Shown: positions 11,316-23,625 of the stretch, one piece after another
Position numbering within the stretch: the stretch's first letter is position 1
How the letters are laid out: the number at the start of each line of letters is the position of its first letter
Translations under genes and position numbers: made by a program
The notes under the pieces: model-generated
What the model was told of the DNA's origin: nothing
What the model saw: only the letters and a program-made list of their open reading frames with translations
Database searches by the model: none
Assembly: GCA_037962975.1 (NCBI GenBank)
Contig: CM075676.1
Coordinates: forward strand, 44,626,001-44,690,000
Source: Clitoria ternatea
Lineage: Eukaryota > Streptophyta > Magnoliopsida > Fabales > Fabaceae
Direction: 5' to 3'
DNA length: 64,000 nucleotides

Positions 11316-11328
11316 AGGGGAGTAGAGT
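11316..11328 (+). other. polypurine tract of element A
   Basis: AAGGGGAGTAGAG(T) directly precedes the 3' LTR and would prime plus-strand synthesis. Just upstream is TTCGAGGACGAAAT, also found in nearly the same form ahead of the polypurine tract of element B. Confidence 0.85.
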
Positions 11329-14300
11329 TGTAACACCCCTATTTTTATTTTTATATTAAAATTTTGAAGGAATTAAATTATGGTTCTTTAGAACTTTTTA
11401 ATCTACGTATTATTTATGATTTTTTGGAATTTTTTGGAATTTTGGAATTTTTTAATAAAAATAATATTTTTTAAATAATTTTAAATTCATATAAGTGACG
11501 TAAATTAAAAATATTTACAAGAAAGTGAATTGAAATTATAAGAAAATTTTCTAAAATCCATTTCAAGTAGACTTATCTAAAAATTATCGGTTTGAGAAAA
11601 ATCTTGATTTTTTCCAATCGTTAAAAAATTTGAAACGTATCAATAAATTTTTATTAACAGAAAATTTTAGATTTTTAAAATTTCAGCTTTATATTACTTA
11701 TTATAAAATTAGTAGGGACTGATATAATATCGCTAAATTTCAAAAAGGACTCATTTTGAATATTTAAAATATACCGAGTGAAGGGTTACTATTTGACTTA
11801 ATAATTTTGCCGACAATTACTATGCAAATCACTGTGCATGTATGAAATTTTCAAAAGATGCACAGTAACCTGGAATAAAAAATTCAAAAATGCATAGTAC
11901 TTTTATATTAAAATAATGGAATGCATAGTAAATTTTTTTCCTATAAATACCGAAGGATTTCTTCTTTAGAATTCACAATTTCAGATTAAGTTTTCTTAAT
12001 ATAGTAGTGCTAGTGAGATAGTGGTGGAAGTGAGAGAGAGAAGAAAAGTTTTTGGAGAGAAGATTCTGCCAAAATCCTAAGGTAAGAATACTTCTCTTTT
12101 ATATTTTTTGGGTTATTTTCATATCGTTTTTAGAAATCTGTTATTATACTGAAAATAATATTATTTTAAGTTACTATTCTGCATAGTAAACACTATTTCA
12201 ATAGTAAATTACTATTTCAATAGTAAATTACTATTTCAATAGTAAATTACTATTCAAATAGTAAATTACTATTTACTGTTACTATTCACGTTTTACTATT
12301 TACTGTTACTATTCACGTTTTACTATTTACTGTTACTATTCACGATTTACTATTCACTATTCACTATTCACTATTCAAAATTTACCATTTCTGTTTTAAG
12401 TAGTAATCTTAATCTTCGTCTTATGCTTATACTGAAATAAGATTGGTATTAATATTTTTAGAAATCGGAGGCGCAAAGCAAATCCATTTTGGGTAACAAT
12501 TCAAGGTAAGGGGGAGTGAGATAAGAGTATAATATGAAAAGACATAAGAATAATGGGAGGAGTCCCCTACTCCTTTTAAATCTGATAATATTATTATTTT
12601 AAAATATTAACTTTTTAACTTAAAATTTATAATAAATTTTTAAATTAAATATCCGGTTTAACTAACTCTAACATACCTATGCAAAGACTTGGACCATTAT
12701 GACCTATATGGACTGGACTATACCTATGCAAGGACTTGGACCATTATGACCCATATGGACTGAACTATACCTATGCAAGGACTGGATTATATGGACTTAC
12801 ATATACCTATGCGAGGAATTGACCAAAAGGACTAAAATTGACTATATTAATAATCATTAAATTTTGTATTATGATATGTATTAATGATATTTAATTGATT
12901 TGATTATGATTTGATTATGATTGATTGATTGATGATATTTAGTTATGATTGATATTGTTTAATTTTGATTGATGATATTGTAATGTGGAGTTTGAGCATA
13001 TAGCGAGCATGACGGAAAGCTAAAATTCAGTAAGAATTTCTTACCTTACTCTTTAAATTTTATTATCTTTTAATTCTTCTTAGAAATTATTTTTATTAAC
13101 TTTATTTTCAATATTTAGAATAAAAAAATTAGTATTTATTTTAGAAAGAAAATATTTTATGAGAATTTATTTAATTAAATCTTGAGTTAAAGAAAATTTT
13201 TGTAATTTTAAGTATTTTTGGTTAATAATTATTCTCTTTTAATAAAACAAAATTTTTTGAAAGAAAATTATTTTACTTTTTTCCAACTTAATAACTAAAT
13301 ATATTTGAAAATAATTGAGATTCCTAAATTTGATTTTGTTAAGATTTAAATTGAGAAAGATTATGTAAAGTTTTTAGATATTTAAGGCTTAGAAACTCAA
13401 TTTCAGTGAGATTCGAAAATTGTACCAAATTTATTTCTGTGGGACAGAAATTCAGAGAAAATGTACAGTTTATTGAAATGATGTTGTAAACCTTTAAGGG
13501 ATTTAATAATTGAGTTTCTAAAAGCCTTAACCAACTCAATACGCGAGTAGTTCATGCATCATGGATAATGAAAGTGAAATGAAATAATATTGTCTGGGGA
13601 CGGATTATAGAAACCGAGGATACATTAGAGGAGGCTTAATTACGAGCCTTGGGATGAGAGAGTGTGAAAGGGTGCTTCAGGGGACCTGGGGTAGCTCCCT
13701 AGTGTCGGGTACTTTCACAATAAAAACTTTCTCAATCTGACTAGTCTCTAAGTGTTTCCATGCCAGTTGAGCTGTTCATATTATTATTATCCGGACTTAT
13801 GGAACAGTGTAAACTCCTGGTTGGCCCAGTGCAAATTAAGATTTAAGGGCCCACATATATAGATAAGTTATGATGAAGATATTGCATAACATTCATGCAT
13901 TCATAATTGATTGTGTATGTGATTGTGATTGATATTATTATGTATTGGTTGTGAAAACCCTTTGTTGCTTATGTCTTATTCGGAAATATTATATTCTGTT
14001 TCTCACTCCTTTCTCCGTGTTTTTGTTTCATATATTCTAAATTAATGGTTCAGAGGGAAGGATCGAAGAATTTCAGCAGTAGATATAGCACGTTCTAGAA
14101 AGGGAGCTCGGTATGAATACCGTGGTCCAATGAATAAATAATGTTAATAAGTAACTGCTTCTGGGCCATGGAGTTTCCTCTCTTTCTTATAATGTTTAAT
14201 GTTTATTTTCTTCGGATGAATGTACAAATACTTTATAAAGTTTTAATAATATTTGTGAGGTATTTCAGAAATAATGTATATAATTTATTCCGATAGTTTC

Positions 14301-14380
14301 TTTTTAACAATCATATCTTTAGTAAAAAAAAAAATACGAATTTTTCTAGAATTTATTAAGGTGTAACAGAGGGTGTTACA
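11329..14380 (+). repeat. 3' LTR of element A
   Basis: 3,052 bp, TGTAACACCCC to GGGTGTTACA, followed by AGATA. Base differences from the 5' LTR seen by eye: near 11,500 (T/G), 11,552 (T/C), 11,830 (T/C), 12,062 (G/A), 12,111 (A/G) and 13,196 (A/T). Repeat-copy changes account for the 24-bp length difference. Confidence 0.95.
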
Positions 14381-14385
14381 AGATA
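14381..14385. repeat. target-site duplication of element A, right copy
   Basis: AGATA, identical to 3695-3699. Confidence 0.93.
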
Positions 14386-15300
14386 CCTCAGGTCGGGGGT
14401 ATTGTTGAATCATGTTTCGCTACTCTAATTGAATGTGTTCTCTCCTTAACTCAACTAATTCTTCCTTTAAGTTGTCGTATACTATCATCATGAGGATCTA
14501 GAGGCGGCATCATGGCGCCCTATCGAGTGCTTTGTTGGGCAGATGCTCATGCGTCACTGAATCTGATATTGTAAGCCAGACACCGAGGTTCTAAATGTGA
14601 AATGTTCTCAATATGACCGTCAGGAGTCCTAGAGACCTAGCCACTTGCATCCATGAAGATTTAGCTAATGAGTTATGGAAATACCTTTAACGGGTCCTAC
14701 TAGGTGTGCCAATGAATTATCCGGTATGGGGGATAACACTTCCAGTGTCAATACAAATCTTAATTTTTCTCTTATGTATTACACTGGTCTAGTGGGAATC
14801 TAGTATTATCCAATGGGGAGTCAAGGGTTTCTATGTTTGATTCTCCTGTTATCATACTAGCCTTCACTTTGAAGGGTGAATAAAGGTGCCATCTGTAAAG
14901 ATTCTTCGATGCTCAAGTCAGTCTAAATGGTCAATAATGGAGCTTAAGCATAAGTCTTAATATCACACACGTACCTTAATGAGGAGTATTTATAGAGGTG
15001 AATGACACTTGAGTCTTACATAGTGTTGTGTCGGTACATATCCATAAATTATAGGAAAAAGCTGACACCTGTGCAGACATGCCTGACATTCTTTACAATT
15101 TGGCACCGATGTGACCCCAACAAATGACTAGGCTTATTGAGAACTAGCCTATAGGGACTCCGATCATTAAGAGGAGATATTTGCTGAGGTTCTAATATCG
15201 TCGTGTGTCTCATATGGAGGCATACTTTACTTGCGCTGGAGGTAACCCGATGTCATGGACTAGGTGTTGGTATATGGACTGGATCATAAACAACAACAAC
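14386..15300 (-). mobile_element. old Ty3/gypsy element: LTR and gag start, split by element A
   Basis: On the minus strand, a TATA box (plus-strand TATTTATA at 14987-14994) is followed leftward by a CTGACTTGAGCATCG motif near 14,910, which is common in the R/U5 of plant Tat/RIRE2-type LTRs. Then comes a decayed leader and a short charged coding stretch (D-N-L-K-E-E-L-V-E-L-R-R-E near 14,440) of the kind that opens gypsy gag. The gag core follows at 3694-3250 on the other side of element A. Ends and primer site are not resolvable. Frames are heavily damaged, so the element is much older than A. Confidence 0.5.
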
Positions 15301-16290
15301 AACAATAACAAAATTGTACTTAGATATAAACAAATCTAATTAACTATAATTCATTAAATGTCAAAGTATTCATAAAACGTCGAAGTATACCTAAAACACC
15401 CTTATTAATGTATACTTTAATTTTCAATAAAGAGATACTAAATCACCTTAACAAGTTCCAATAAAGAGCATTACAATAAAACACATACATTTTTATATGA
15501 AATTAATGACATTAAATGAGATTACTTACTTTTCAATAATTAAGCCCTAAAATATTCAACCGAGATCTTAGGAACACGTTCCTCTCTAATTTTAACAAGT
15601 TTCACCAAATTTTGATGATCCCTTGTGTAACACTTATGTAATACGTCAACTATGTAACACTTGTTAAGTCCACATGGTTGTATGTAGTAACTAATGTGAG
15701 ACATTCTCCAAACGTAAATGAATGATTTGATTCAAATTTAGGAAAAAAAAAACTAACTTGAAATCAATATTTTCAGCATCAAGATGAAGACAAATTTTAT
15801 GGAATAAAAAATCAAATGTGAGATAAAGATAACTATATTTCTTTTATCATGCATAAGCACTTATTTTCTATCATTTATATTTAACACTACTCTTCTATTT
15901 TATCTCTCTTTTATTTTCTTTCTTTTTATCTTTCTTATTGAACTCCTTTCAAAATGGAATATCTATGTAATATTTTTTTGATTATACGTCTATATATATT
16001 ATTGTTCGAGATAAGGTGTGACGTAATAAAGCTGATTATCTTATAAACTTTGTTGAATAAATAAAAATTTAATTTAGCAAGTGTCATATATGTTGGGACG
16101 GAACCATGCATCATAATCTATGTGACCAGGCATATAGGTAATTTCTCCTCAATAAGATAGTGGTAGAAGATAAAAATGTGTCCGTAAACATAGTACTTGA
16201 CATTAAACCAGAGCGAAATGTAAGCTTTCCCTCTCATTTTCCTTCTCATTTCCTCTCACTCTAAATACCAAATTAACCCAATCAAACCCT
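15301..16290. other. AT-rich spacer and MYB upstream region
   Basis: No coding frame. AT-rich sequence with a CAACAA run at 15,290-15,310. From about 16,230 it becomes CT-rich, which probably marks the 5' untranslated region of the MYB gene. No convincing TATA box was identified. Confidence 0.5.
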
Positions 16291-16609
16291 TCGAAACCTT
16301 TGGCCTTACCCCACCCCTTCTCCTCTTTGTATCTTTGTTGGGTTTCTTCTCTCAAACTTCACCTCTGTCCAATCAATTTTTTAAAAAAAACAAAGACAAA
16401 AACAAGATCAAACTTCTCCCTTATAATTTCTAAAGTTCCCTTATCCCTCTTTATTGGTTTCACTTTCCCCCTCCTTATCTCTCCTCTCTTTCCACCATTT
16501 CCTCATCTTGGGAGAGGGGAGAAATCCACAACAATTAATTTTTAATCTCTTTTTGTTTTCAATCTAACAAGAAAAGGTTTTTTATTCAAGTTGGTGCTAC
16601 CCACAATCC

Positions 16610-17030
16610 ATGTCAATAATGTACCATAACAAAAACGATGACAATGAAGTTGCAACATCATCAAAAGAGGAGGGTGATGAGTTGAATGAAGGGTTGAAGA
16701 AAGGGCCATGGACAACAGAGGAAGATACGTTATTGAGAGAGCATGTGCTAAGGCATGGAGAGGGAAATTGGAACTCAGTGAAAAGGATTTCTGGGTTGGC
16801 AAGGTGTGGTAAAAGTTGCAGATTGAGATGGAACAACCATCTTAGACCCGATCTCAAGAAAGGTTCATTTTCTGAAGAGGAAGAAGATACCATCATCAAG
16901 CTTCATGCTAAGCTAGGAAACAAATGGGCTCTAATGGCGGCACGGGTACCTCAATTCTTTCCCTTTATGTTCATATATAGCTACCATTATCAATATGGTA
17001 ATAAGACTGATAATAATACTGATGATGATG

Positions 17031-17071
<41 letters not shown>

Positions 17072-19335
17072 TATTATTATTATTATGTTTTGTTTTTAAT
17101 ACTATTAATTTCATCATTCATGATTTGTTAATTCCCTATTTTAGATTATTATTGGTGAAGGAATGTTAATTTACTATTATATGTGATTTAAAAAAAAGAC
17201 CATTACATGTTTCATGCATTTACCTTTTTTCCATAATTCTTGATTTGAATTTGTCAAGTTTGTTTCTGATTAATGAGTTTCTTCAATTATATGGTTTTAC
17301 ATTCTAAATAGGGAAAAGATTTCTAAGAGACTCTCGTAAGTGTTTTAAAAAAAATTCAAAACATTTTTTAACTTCTAATTTTTTTTATCTTCCTAAATAT
17401 TATATAATATTTTATAATACAATTCTTCCTGGAAAAAGAGTTTATTACATTCAAACTTAATTAAGCTACTTAGATGTCAAATATGTCTTTAATTGTAATT
17501 AAAGAAAAGAGGGCAACTAATGTGTTGAGATATATACTTAGCAATATAAACTGAGATTTTAAAAGAATCTTTATATTTCACTAAAACATATTTTAACAAA
17601 GAAATTTAACTATGATACTAAAAAAAAAAAAGAAACTTTTTCCCATTACGTAAAGTATACCCTTTATTAAGAAAAAGTGCATAATACGTAATCTTATTAC
17701 AATTAGTGTTAGAGCAAAGATGGGACATAACACATGCATGCTTAACTTAAAACTTTTACTTTTATGCTTAAAACTCTAACAAATTGAATTTTCCTTTTTT
17801 GTGCTTTTTATGTGCATTTCCTCAATTAATTTTTGATTTATTCTTTTAGTTACCGGGGAGAACTGACAATGAAATCAAGAACTTCTGGAATGCGAGAATG
17901 AAAAAACGTCAAAGAGCCGGGTTACCTCTATATCCTCGTAACCTCCAAAAGGAATCCAATAAATCACAACAAATAGAACAACACTCCATTAAACCTCACT
18001 CTCCACCACCTTCCTTATCATTTTCTTCATTCCATTCTTCCTTGTACCTTCCAGACATCAATGAACTAACTCACTCCTGTACTCCAAGTCCTCAACAAAA
18101 TGAGACCAATTCTTCCTTTTTATCAAATTCTTACCCACAATTCACTTTTTCTAATAACATGAGCGTTTTTTCTGGTCACACGAATTTCCCGCTATTCTCT
18201 CATTTCTCTCCATATGGGTATTCTCTAACAAATCCATATCAGAACCAGAGTTTGACCTCAAGTGTATTTTGCAAAGGTGTAAATTCTAATGTTGCATGGG
18301 TAGAATCTCCTAATGAATCTCTTACTCTAAACCAATCATCACCAACTGGGTCCACAACTACCCCCAATTCATCATCACACGCAAGTGATGTTTATGGCTT
18401 GATAGGAGCTAATTCTAACAGCAAGGTTAACAGTGACTACCATGAAGTTGCAGTAGTGTCACCTCGGGGAGCTTATAGTGCAGTCTTGGATTCTCCAGCA
18501 ATGGATCTCCAAAGTCTTTCTTGTAGTGATATGTTAAAGAATGAACATTCTACAAAGAATACATCTTCTAAAAGGAAATGCATTGATGACTCAGAGTTCG
18601 TACAACAATCTACAGGTATTAAAAATAGTAGAAGCAATAATGATAAGTTTTCTTAACTGCACTTTTTAGTATCTTGTACGATTTTAGTCGCTCAAATTTT
18701 AAAATCATACAATCTTCAAACTTTTATAATTGTATGAAATTTCCCCATGGGCTAATTTTATCACTTCTCCTTTCAGGAAGTTCTCTCTTTCTTCCTTGAC
18801 TTGCAAACTTACTTTTTTTTTGGTAGTGAGATAGTTTAGGTCTTTGTTTGACGTTGATAGTATTGTGTCTGTAAGTTATGAGGATATGTTATCAAACTTA
18901 TGTCAACAATTAAATAAAAATTAGTAGGAATATCATTCATATAATTAAATATTGGGGAATTAGTCCTATGAACACTATAGACTATAGTTAGTGACTATAA
19001 ATAGAAATAAGTTTAATATAATAGAGAAGGGTTGATTTAAATTATTCAAGCATAAAGAGACAAAAAAAAATTGCATGCATGTATATGATGATAATTTACC
19101 AAGACTAAGAAAAATTATTATGTATGTACATGCAGGGAAGAAACTAAATGTTGAGGGTACGTTTGAGGGTATCAATTGCATGGATGATGGTTTGTTTGGC
19201 CTCCTCAACCTCCTTTCCTCGGAGACATCGATGCCTGGTTGGTTCCATGACGAAGAAAGACCGTCGTTGGAACTTAAGGATGCTTCTTCTAACTCAATTA
19301 ACAAGGAACTTGATAGGAATCCAGGACCTTTCTAG
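16610..19335 (+). CDS. R2R3-MYB transcription factor, GAMYB-like
   Basis: Three exons: 16610-16945, 17850-18615, 19136-19335 (1,302 bp, 433 residues). Both introns are GT-AG (phases 0 and 1) and the joined frame is open. R2 covers about residues 32-82 with its Trp residues, ending in the C-R-L-R-W signature. R3 covers about 85-133, with Phe replacing the first Trp as usual in plants, and ends in D-N-E-I-K-N-F-W. The following R-Q-R-A-G-L-P-L-Y-P segment is a mark of the GAMYB clade (subgroup 18), whose members act in anther, pollen or seed development in the nucleus. The C-terminal half is Ser/Asn-rich and probably activating. The exact orthologue is not determined, and I saw no miR159 target-like site. 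Confidence 0.88.
16946..17849 (+). other. MYB intron 1
   Basis: 904 bp, GTACCT...TTTTAG, phase 0, placed inside R3 just before the L-P-G-R-T-D motif. This is a conserved intron position in plant R2R3-MYB genes. It holds the AAT/ATT microsatellite near its start and otherwise AT-rich sequence. Confidence 0.85.
17020..17086. repeat. trinucleotide microsatellite, (GAT)n(AAT)n(ATT)n
   Basis: About four GAT units, some 13 AAT units (17031-17071), then five ATT units. The AAT and ATT blocks are reverse complements, so the tract can fold back on itself. It lies about 75 bp after the splice donor. Confidence 0.9.
18616..19135 (+). other. MYB intron 2
   Basis: 520 bp, from GTATTA to ATGCAG, phase 1. 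If unspliced, reading continues to TAA 18654-18656, giving a protein 52 residues shorter at the C-terminus. The third exon is accepted because the junction codon and frame match exactly and its peptide is acidic and coding-like. Confidence 0.7.
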
Positions 19336-20600
19336 AGAACAACATTGAAAAAGGATTAATAATATAGCTACTAACAAAATATGTATTATTTATGTACAAT
19401 ATATATTAAAAAGTGTTAGAATTTAGAGACGAGAAAAGTGTTAAAACGAAAATTAGTTATTATAATCGTGCATGTAGGATGTGAGATGTATAGTTGCGAG
19501 TTAATACCTAAACCCCACTAACCATTTCTCCACCCCCTCCCAGAAAAAAGGTGTGGTGTTACAGTTAGAATGTATGTAATTCATCTGTTTTCATGATTTA
19601 CAAAAGTAGAATACATCCTGTCATATAAATGTTTTCAAAACAACATATCCTTAAATCTTTTTTATACAGTACAATGATGATCATGTGCAATGTATGAAAT
19701 TCAATTTTTTCCCTAGCCATACTAACTAATTGGTAATTAATATTCCGTTTCAATAAGCTAAATTTTTTGTTCGTTATTCATTTTGTTGTTAGATATTTAC
19801 ATATTTATTTTAATATACCCTATTAGTCAACAAGAATTGTAGTAAATGACAAAAAAATCTTTATCGAGTTTTAACGCATATGATTACAATTTTCAAAACT
19901 TAATTGAAAATCATATGTTAACTTAGTTTGATTTGCACATTTGATGTCATACAACTCGATCATTTTGAAATTAAGAAATATATTTACCTTAAAAACTGTA
20001 TGTCTTCTTTAGAGGTGAATTCTAATTTATTGTTTTGGAAACCTATATATTCATTTTAGTTTAAAATTTTGTACTTTTAAAATATTTTATTTAAACAATT
20101 GGGGAGGTATAGAATATGAATTTTTTTAATTTATAAAAGAGTATATCTTTCTTTACTTCTTTTGTATGGATAGAGTAATTAGTCCCTAAGCTTTTAAGGA
20201 TTTTTCAGTAGTAAAATTTGGTATACGAGCCTAAACTCAGAGTTGGTCTGTCAAACATGTTGTTACATGGTCTAAGGTCTATAAAAGGGTCGTTTGAATT
20301 ATGAGTTTCATAGTTTTAACAATTTTAGTTGTTAAACAGGCTAAGTCTGTGAATTCACAGTCAACTCGTGAGCTTATGAAAAATATTTTTAAAAATAAAA
20401 GATTTATTTAAGTAGAATATTAAAATACAAAAAAATAAATTTCTCTCATTTGGACTATTTTCCCCTTCCTCTATCACAGTCTTGCGCCGCTCAAACTATT
20501 TCTCCCTTCCTTTTTCACTTTCGAATCCTCTTCCCATTCCCAAACCTAGAGCTTGTGAATGACTTTACATCTTCTTACGAGTATTGAATGCAAGACCCAA
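19336..20600. other. intergenic AT-rich spacer after MYB
   Basis: Holds the MYB 3' untranslated region (no single polyadenylation site can be fixed) and featureless AT-rich DNA. A CT-rich patch occurs at 20,455-20,540. No gene seen. Confidence 0.5.
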
Positions 20601-20607
20601 ATGCTTA

Positions 20608-22920
20608 TTTTGACACCCTTGTTTTTAGTTGTTTGTTTTCCCTAAGTGCTTACGTGTTTCTTAGTTGTTTCTGTTTGTTCATGGCTCCATGTTGTGTATT
20701 CCATGTTGTGTAGTGAAGCCATGATTTCCTTGCTATTGTTGAGATCCAGTTTTCTTGACTTCAGTCTAACTATGAAGTTGGGGAAGGTTGACTTGCTTTC
20801 CAATTTGGTTTTATTATGTATTCAATAAAGTGTATAGAAAACTCTAGGTAGAGTAAGTCATCTTGACCCCATTCACATTTGGGACTCATTTTAACAATAT
20901 ACTTTATAGAAGAAAATGTTACTGAGGGTTAAAGCCCAAATGGAAACCCATTTGAGTATTTTAGAGTTTGGTCAAGTGGTGTTTAATTGAAAAGGAAATT
21001 TGTTTGTATGAATGAGCAATGCTCAAGCCAATTGATCAAGAATATCAAATCTTGATTGAAACCACTCAGATAGAGAACAGTTGCATCAGGACTTAATGAG
21101 TTAAAGATCTGATGATATGTTTATTGGTGTCTGAGTATTCTAGTGCAAGAATGTTTTTGACTCATAAAAATATTTGTTTTATATGTATGGATGTGATAAC
21201 ATACGATCCGGATAAATGTTGTAGTGGTCGAGCTTTGAGTTTTAGGTCCGTAGGGACCAAAATGATATATTTTGAATATTTTAATATTCGTAATTTAAAT
21301 AAAGTTACTTGAAACAAAATACTTTTGTATATGAGTATTAATAAATATTGGTATTTGGATTGGAGCTTTGTTTCAACTTACTAGTCGTAAATAAATCCGA
21401 CTTTGGGTAAAATGAAGGTTTTTGTAGATCTCAGGCTAACTAGAAGAGCATCAGAAAAATCTTATTAACGAAAAATTTTGGAGTTTTAAGTTTTAAAGTA
21501 TAGCATGATGTTTCTAAAATTATTGTGGTTTATAAAAATATTGGTATTTTCAGTTTTTGATCAATTTGATATTTTTAGCAAATATCAAACATCTTTCCTT
21601 CATTGTAACTTAGAATTCATGCAACAAGTTTTCACTCTCTCACTTATGTGTCCCACTCTCACGTTTCCCTCTCCATTTTGTTGTCACTCTCTCACATTGA
21701 CACACACTCTCACACATGTAAATTTAATTCCTTACCACTCTTTCACCCCTCACACATTAACACACACACACACTTGTATTTCATTTTTCCCTTTCCAACC
21801 ACGTAACTCTTTTCCTTTCACATAGTTTACTGAGGGATGAGGTGCTCGACTTCGTGGTTAAGTCTCGGGAGCACAATCGGGGTGGTTCTCCCACAAGGGC
21901 ATATAAAATAATACGACACCAGGCAAAACCAAGGCCACCCTGATGTGTTTCAACTTAGGCAATTGTTACCATGGCCCTGGGAAACAATCCTAGTTTGTCG
22001 TTTTTGGAGCTTGTGTGGTTATGTTATGATTTGATAGACTGCGTGTCCTGTATATGCGTACCTTGATTAGGATCAGTGGTCTCTAGTCATTTCCACATGC
22101 TTGTGATAGATATTAGGCTCATATACATGAAACATCATGACATATGATTTGGCGTGAATTAACCCATGCATTCATCCTTGAATGATGAACTCTAAATGTG
22201 ATTACGATATTGTGTGAAATATTGAACCCTGTCCATTGTCTGATTATGTGGCATATTTTGTGCTTGCCTTGATAGTATGCATCATGAATTTGTTGCTCCT
22301 TCTAGATTTACATGACTGCTACGTTGAGATAGTAATTAGGATGTGAATATACTTACATAAGTATACATGTTTAGTATACATGCTTGGAAGATGACAACGC
22401 CATATGTTCGTGTACAAAGTGGTTGACAATCTAGTGCTATCAACACGATTTAACTCAATACCCGTGCCTACAGTGCTACAAGCAAGCTTTAAAGACAACA
22501 TTTGGTAGGCTCGTATTGCGTTAAGAGTTATGGGGGTGGATCAATGTTCACCATGCTTACTTACTTGCGTTTGTATGTTTCTACCTTTTTTATTCTTACA
22601 ACAATAACCTCACCCTTGCTTGTTTGTTTTCTAAATCCTGTATATAAATGGCCATGTTCGATAACCTGATGGCATGACCTTCAGAAAAGGATAAGCGGGG
22701 AACAACTACAAGGATCTAATGTCATGTTAGTCAATCAAAGAGATGAAGACTTCAAACTGATGATGCTCCCCTTAGTTGTGCGATGCAAGAAGTTGTAGTT
22801 TCCCTATAGCTAGTTATGGAAATAGTTGTATATTAGCCACGCTTCTCTATTTTAGTATCTACTATTAGATAACCATAAAAAGATACGAGTTGGACCTGGA
22901 CAGACGTCAATATTCAGACA
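20608..22920 (+). repeat. diverged gypsy-type LTR remnant
   Basis: Opens with TTGACACCCTTG, like the TGxxACACCC start of Tekay LTRs. It passes through an AGGTCCGTAGGGACCAAAATGATAT stretch (in pieces) resembling the 'AGTAGGGACTGATATAAT' part of LTR A, a CT-rich R-like zone at 21,600-21,820, and a region with TAGTCATTTCCACATGC resembling the same part of LTR A. No coding region follows and the right end is not clear. Judged from pattern only. Confidence 0.35.
21690..21775 (+). repeat. CA-rich short tandem repeat
   Basis: Interrupted ACACAC/CTCACA runs in the CT-rich zone. They generate a spurious His/Thr-rich frame. Confidence 0.6.
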
Positions 22921-23139
22921 TAGGGTTGTAACTCTCGATCACTTATTTGGTCTTCTATAAATTGTATTGATGTAAGGAGCTTATGCTCTAGAATGAAATC
23001 TTTACTTTCATGTTTTGGGAAAAATTTAAAGTGCATATCCTTATATAAACAAGATGGAGTTCTTATTAGAAGGAAAACTGTGAAGATTAACTCCAAAACC
23101 AATTTCAGTTTCTCTAATAAATTCTGTTTTAACATAATT

Positions 23140-23587
23140 CTGTTATGCTATTAGAAATAACAACTTTCTCTTATTGTTTGTTTCCATATATTATATAAGT
23201 TTGATGGCTTATCATTTTTAGAGTAGTACGTATGTAACAATTATGTGGCATGTAAGATTACTTGAAAAGAGTTAAAATCAAAAGCAAGAGTGAAATCAGA
23301 GGTGAGAAAAAAAAGGAGTTGTAGTCCAGGGTCTAGGTCTGGTACATGCAGTTTAAAAGTCTGATGCTGGTTTCTCTTGTAATCTATTCTTAGAGATCTT
23401 AATAGTGAATTGTTTCCTTCTCCTGTGGATGTAAACTACATTGGCTGAACCATATTAAAACTTGGTGTTCTCTTCTTCTTCTTTATCTTTTTTATAATTC
23501 TCTATTGATTGTTTTCTATCTAAGTATTTTGTTCTGGTTAGTTTCTGCTCTGTTCTTGTGATTGTTATGTGCTAGATTGAACCAACA
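23140..23587 (+). repeat. copia-type 5' LTR, probable
   Basis: The right end is set by ...GAACCAACA directly ahead of a primer-binding site. The segment CCTGTGGATGTAAACTAC near 23,420 is typical of copia U5. The left end is a guess (TGTTATGC at about 23,143). No second LTR was found in the window. Confidence 0.45.
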
Positions 23588-23589
23588 AT

Positions 23590-23606
23590 TGGCGCCGTCT
23601 GTGGGA
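23590..23606 (+). other. primer-binding site of copia fragment
   Basis: TGGCGCCGTCTGTGGGA starts two bases after the LTR end. TGGCGCCG matches the 3' end of tRNA-Asp-type primers used by several plant retroelements. The match beyond the first eight bases is partial. Confidence 0.55.
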
Positions 23607-23625
23607 AGCCCAAAATAGATCAAGA

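Larger units (their letters stand above)
3700..14380 (+). mobile_element. element A: complete Tekay/Del-like Ty3/gypsy retrotransposon
   Basis: A full-length element of 10,681 bp: 5' LTR (3700-6727), initiator-methionine primer site (6731), gag-pol frame (6873-11285), polypurine tract (about 11316-11328) and 3' LTR (11329-14380), flanked by AGATA on both sides. Domain order is gag, zinc knuckles, protease, reverse transcriptase, RNase H, integrase, C-terminal chromodomain-like tail. Integrase after RNase H marks Ty3/gypsy. The 3-kb LTRs and the tail after integrase point to the Tekay/Del chromovirus clade. It sits inside an older gypsy gag. The two LTRs differ at only about six bases by eye plus repeat-copy changes, so the insertion is recent. 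Confidence 0.95.

Noticed and set aside
16300..16545. 81-codon frame upstream of the MYB start
   Set aside because: No ATG at its beginning and lies in the CT-rich leader.
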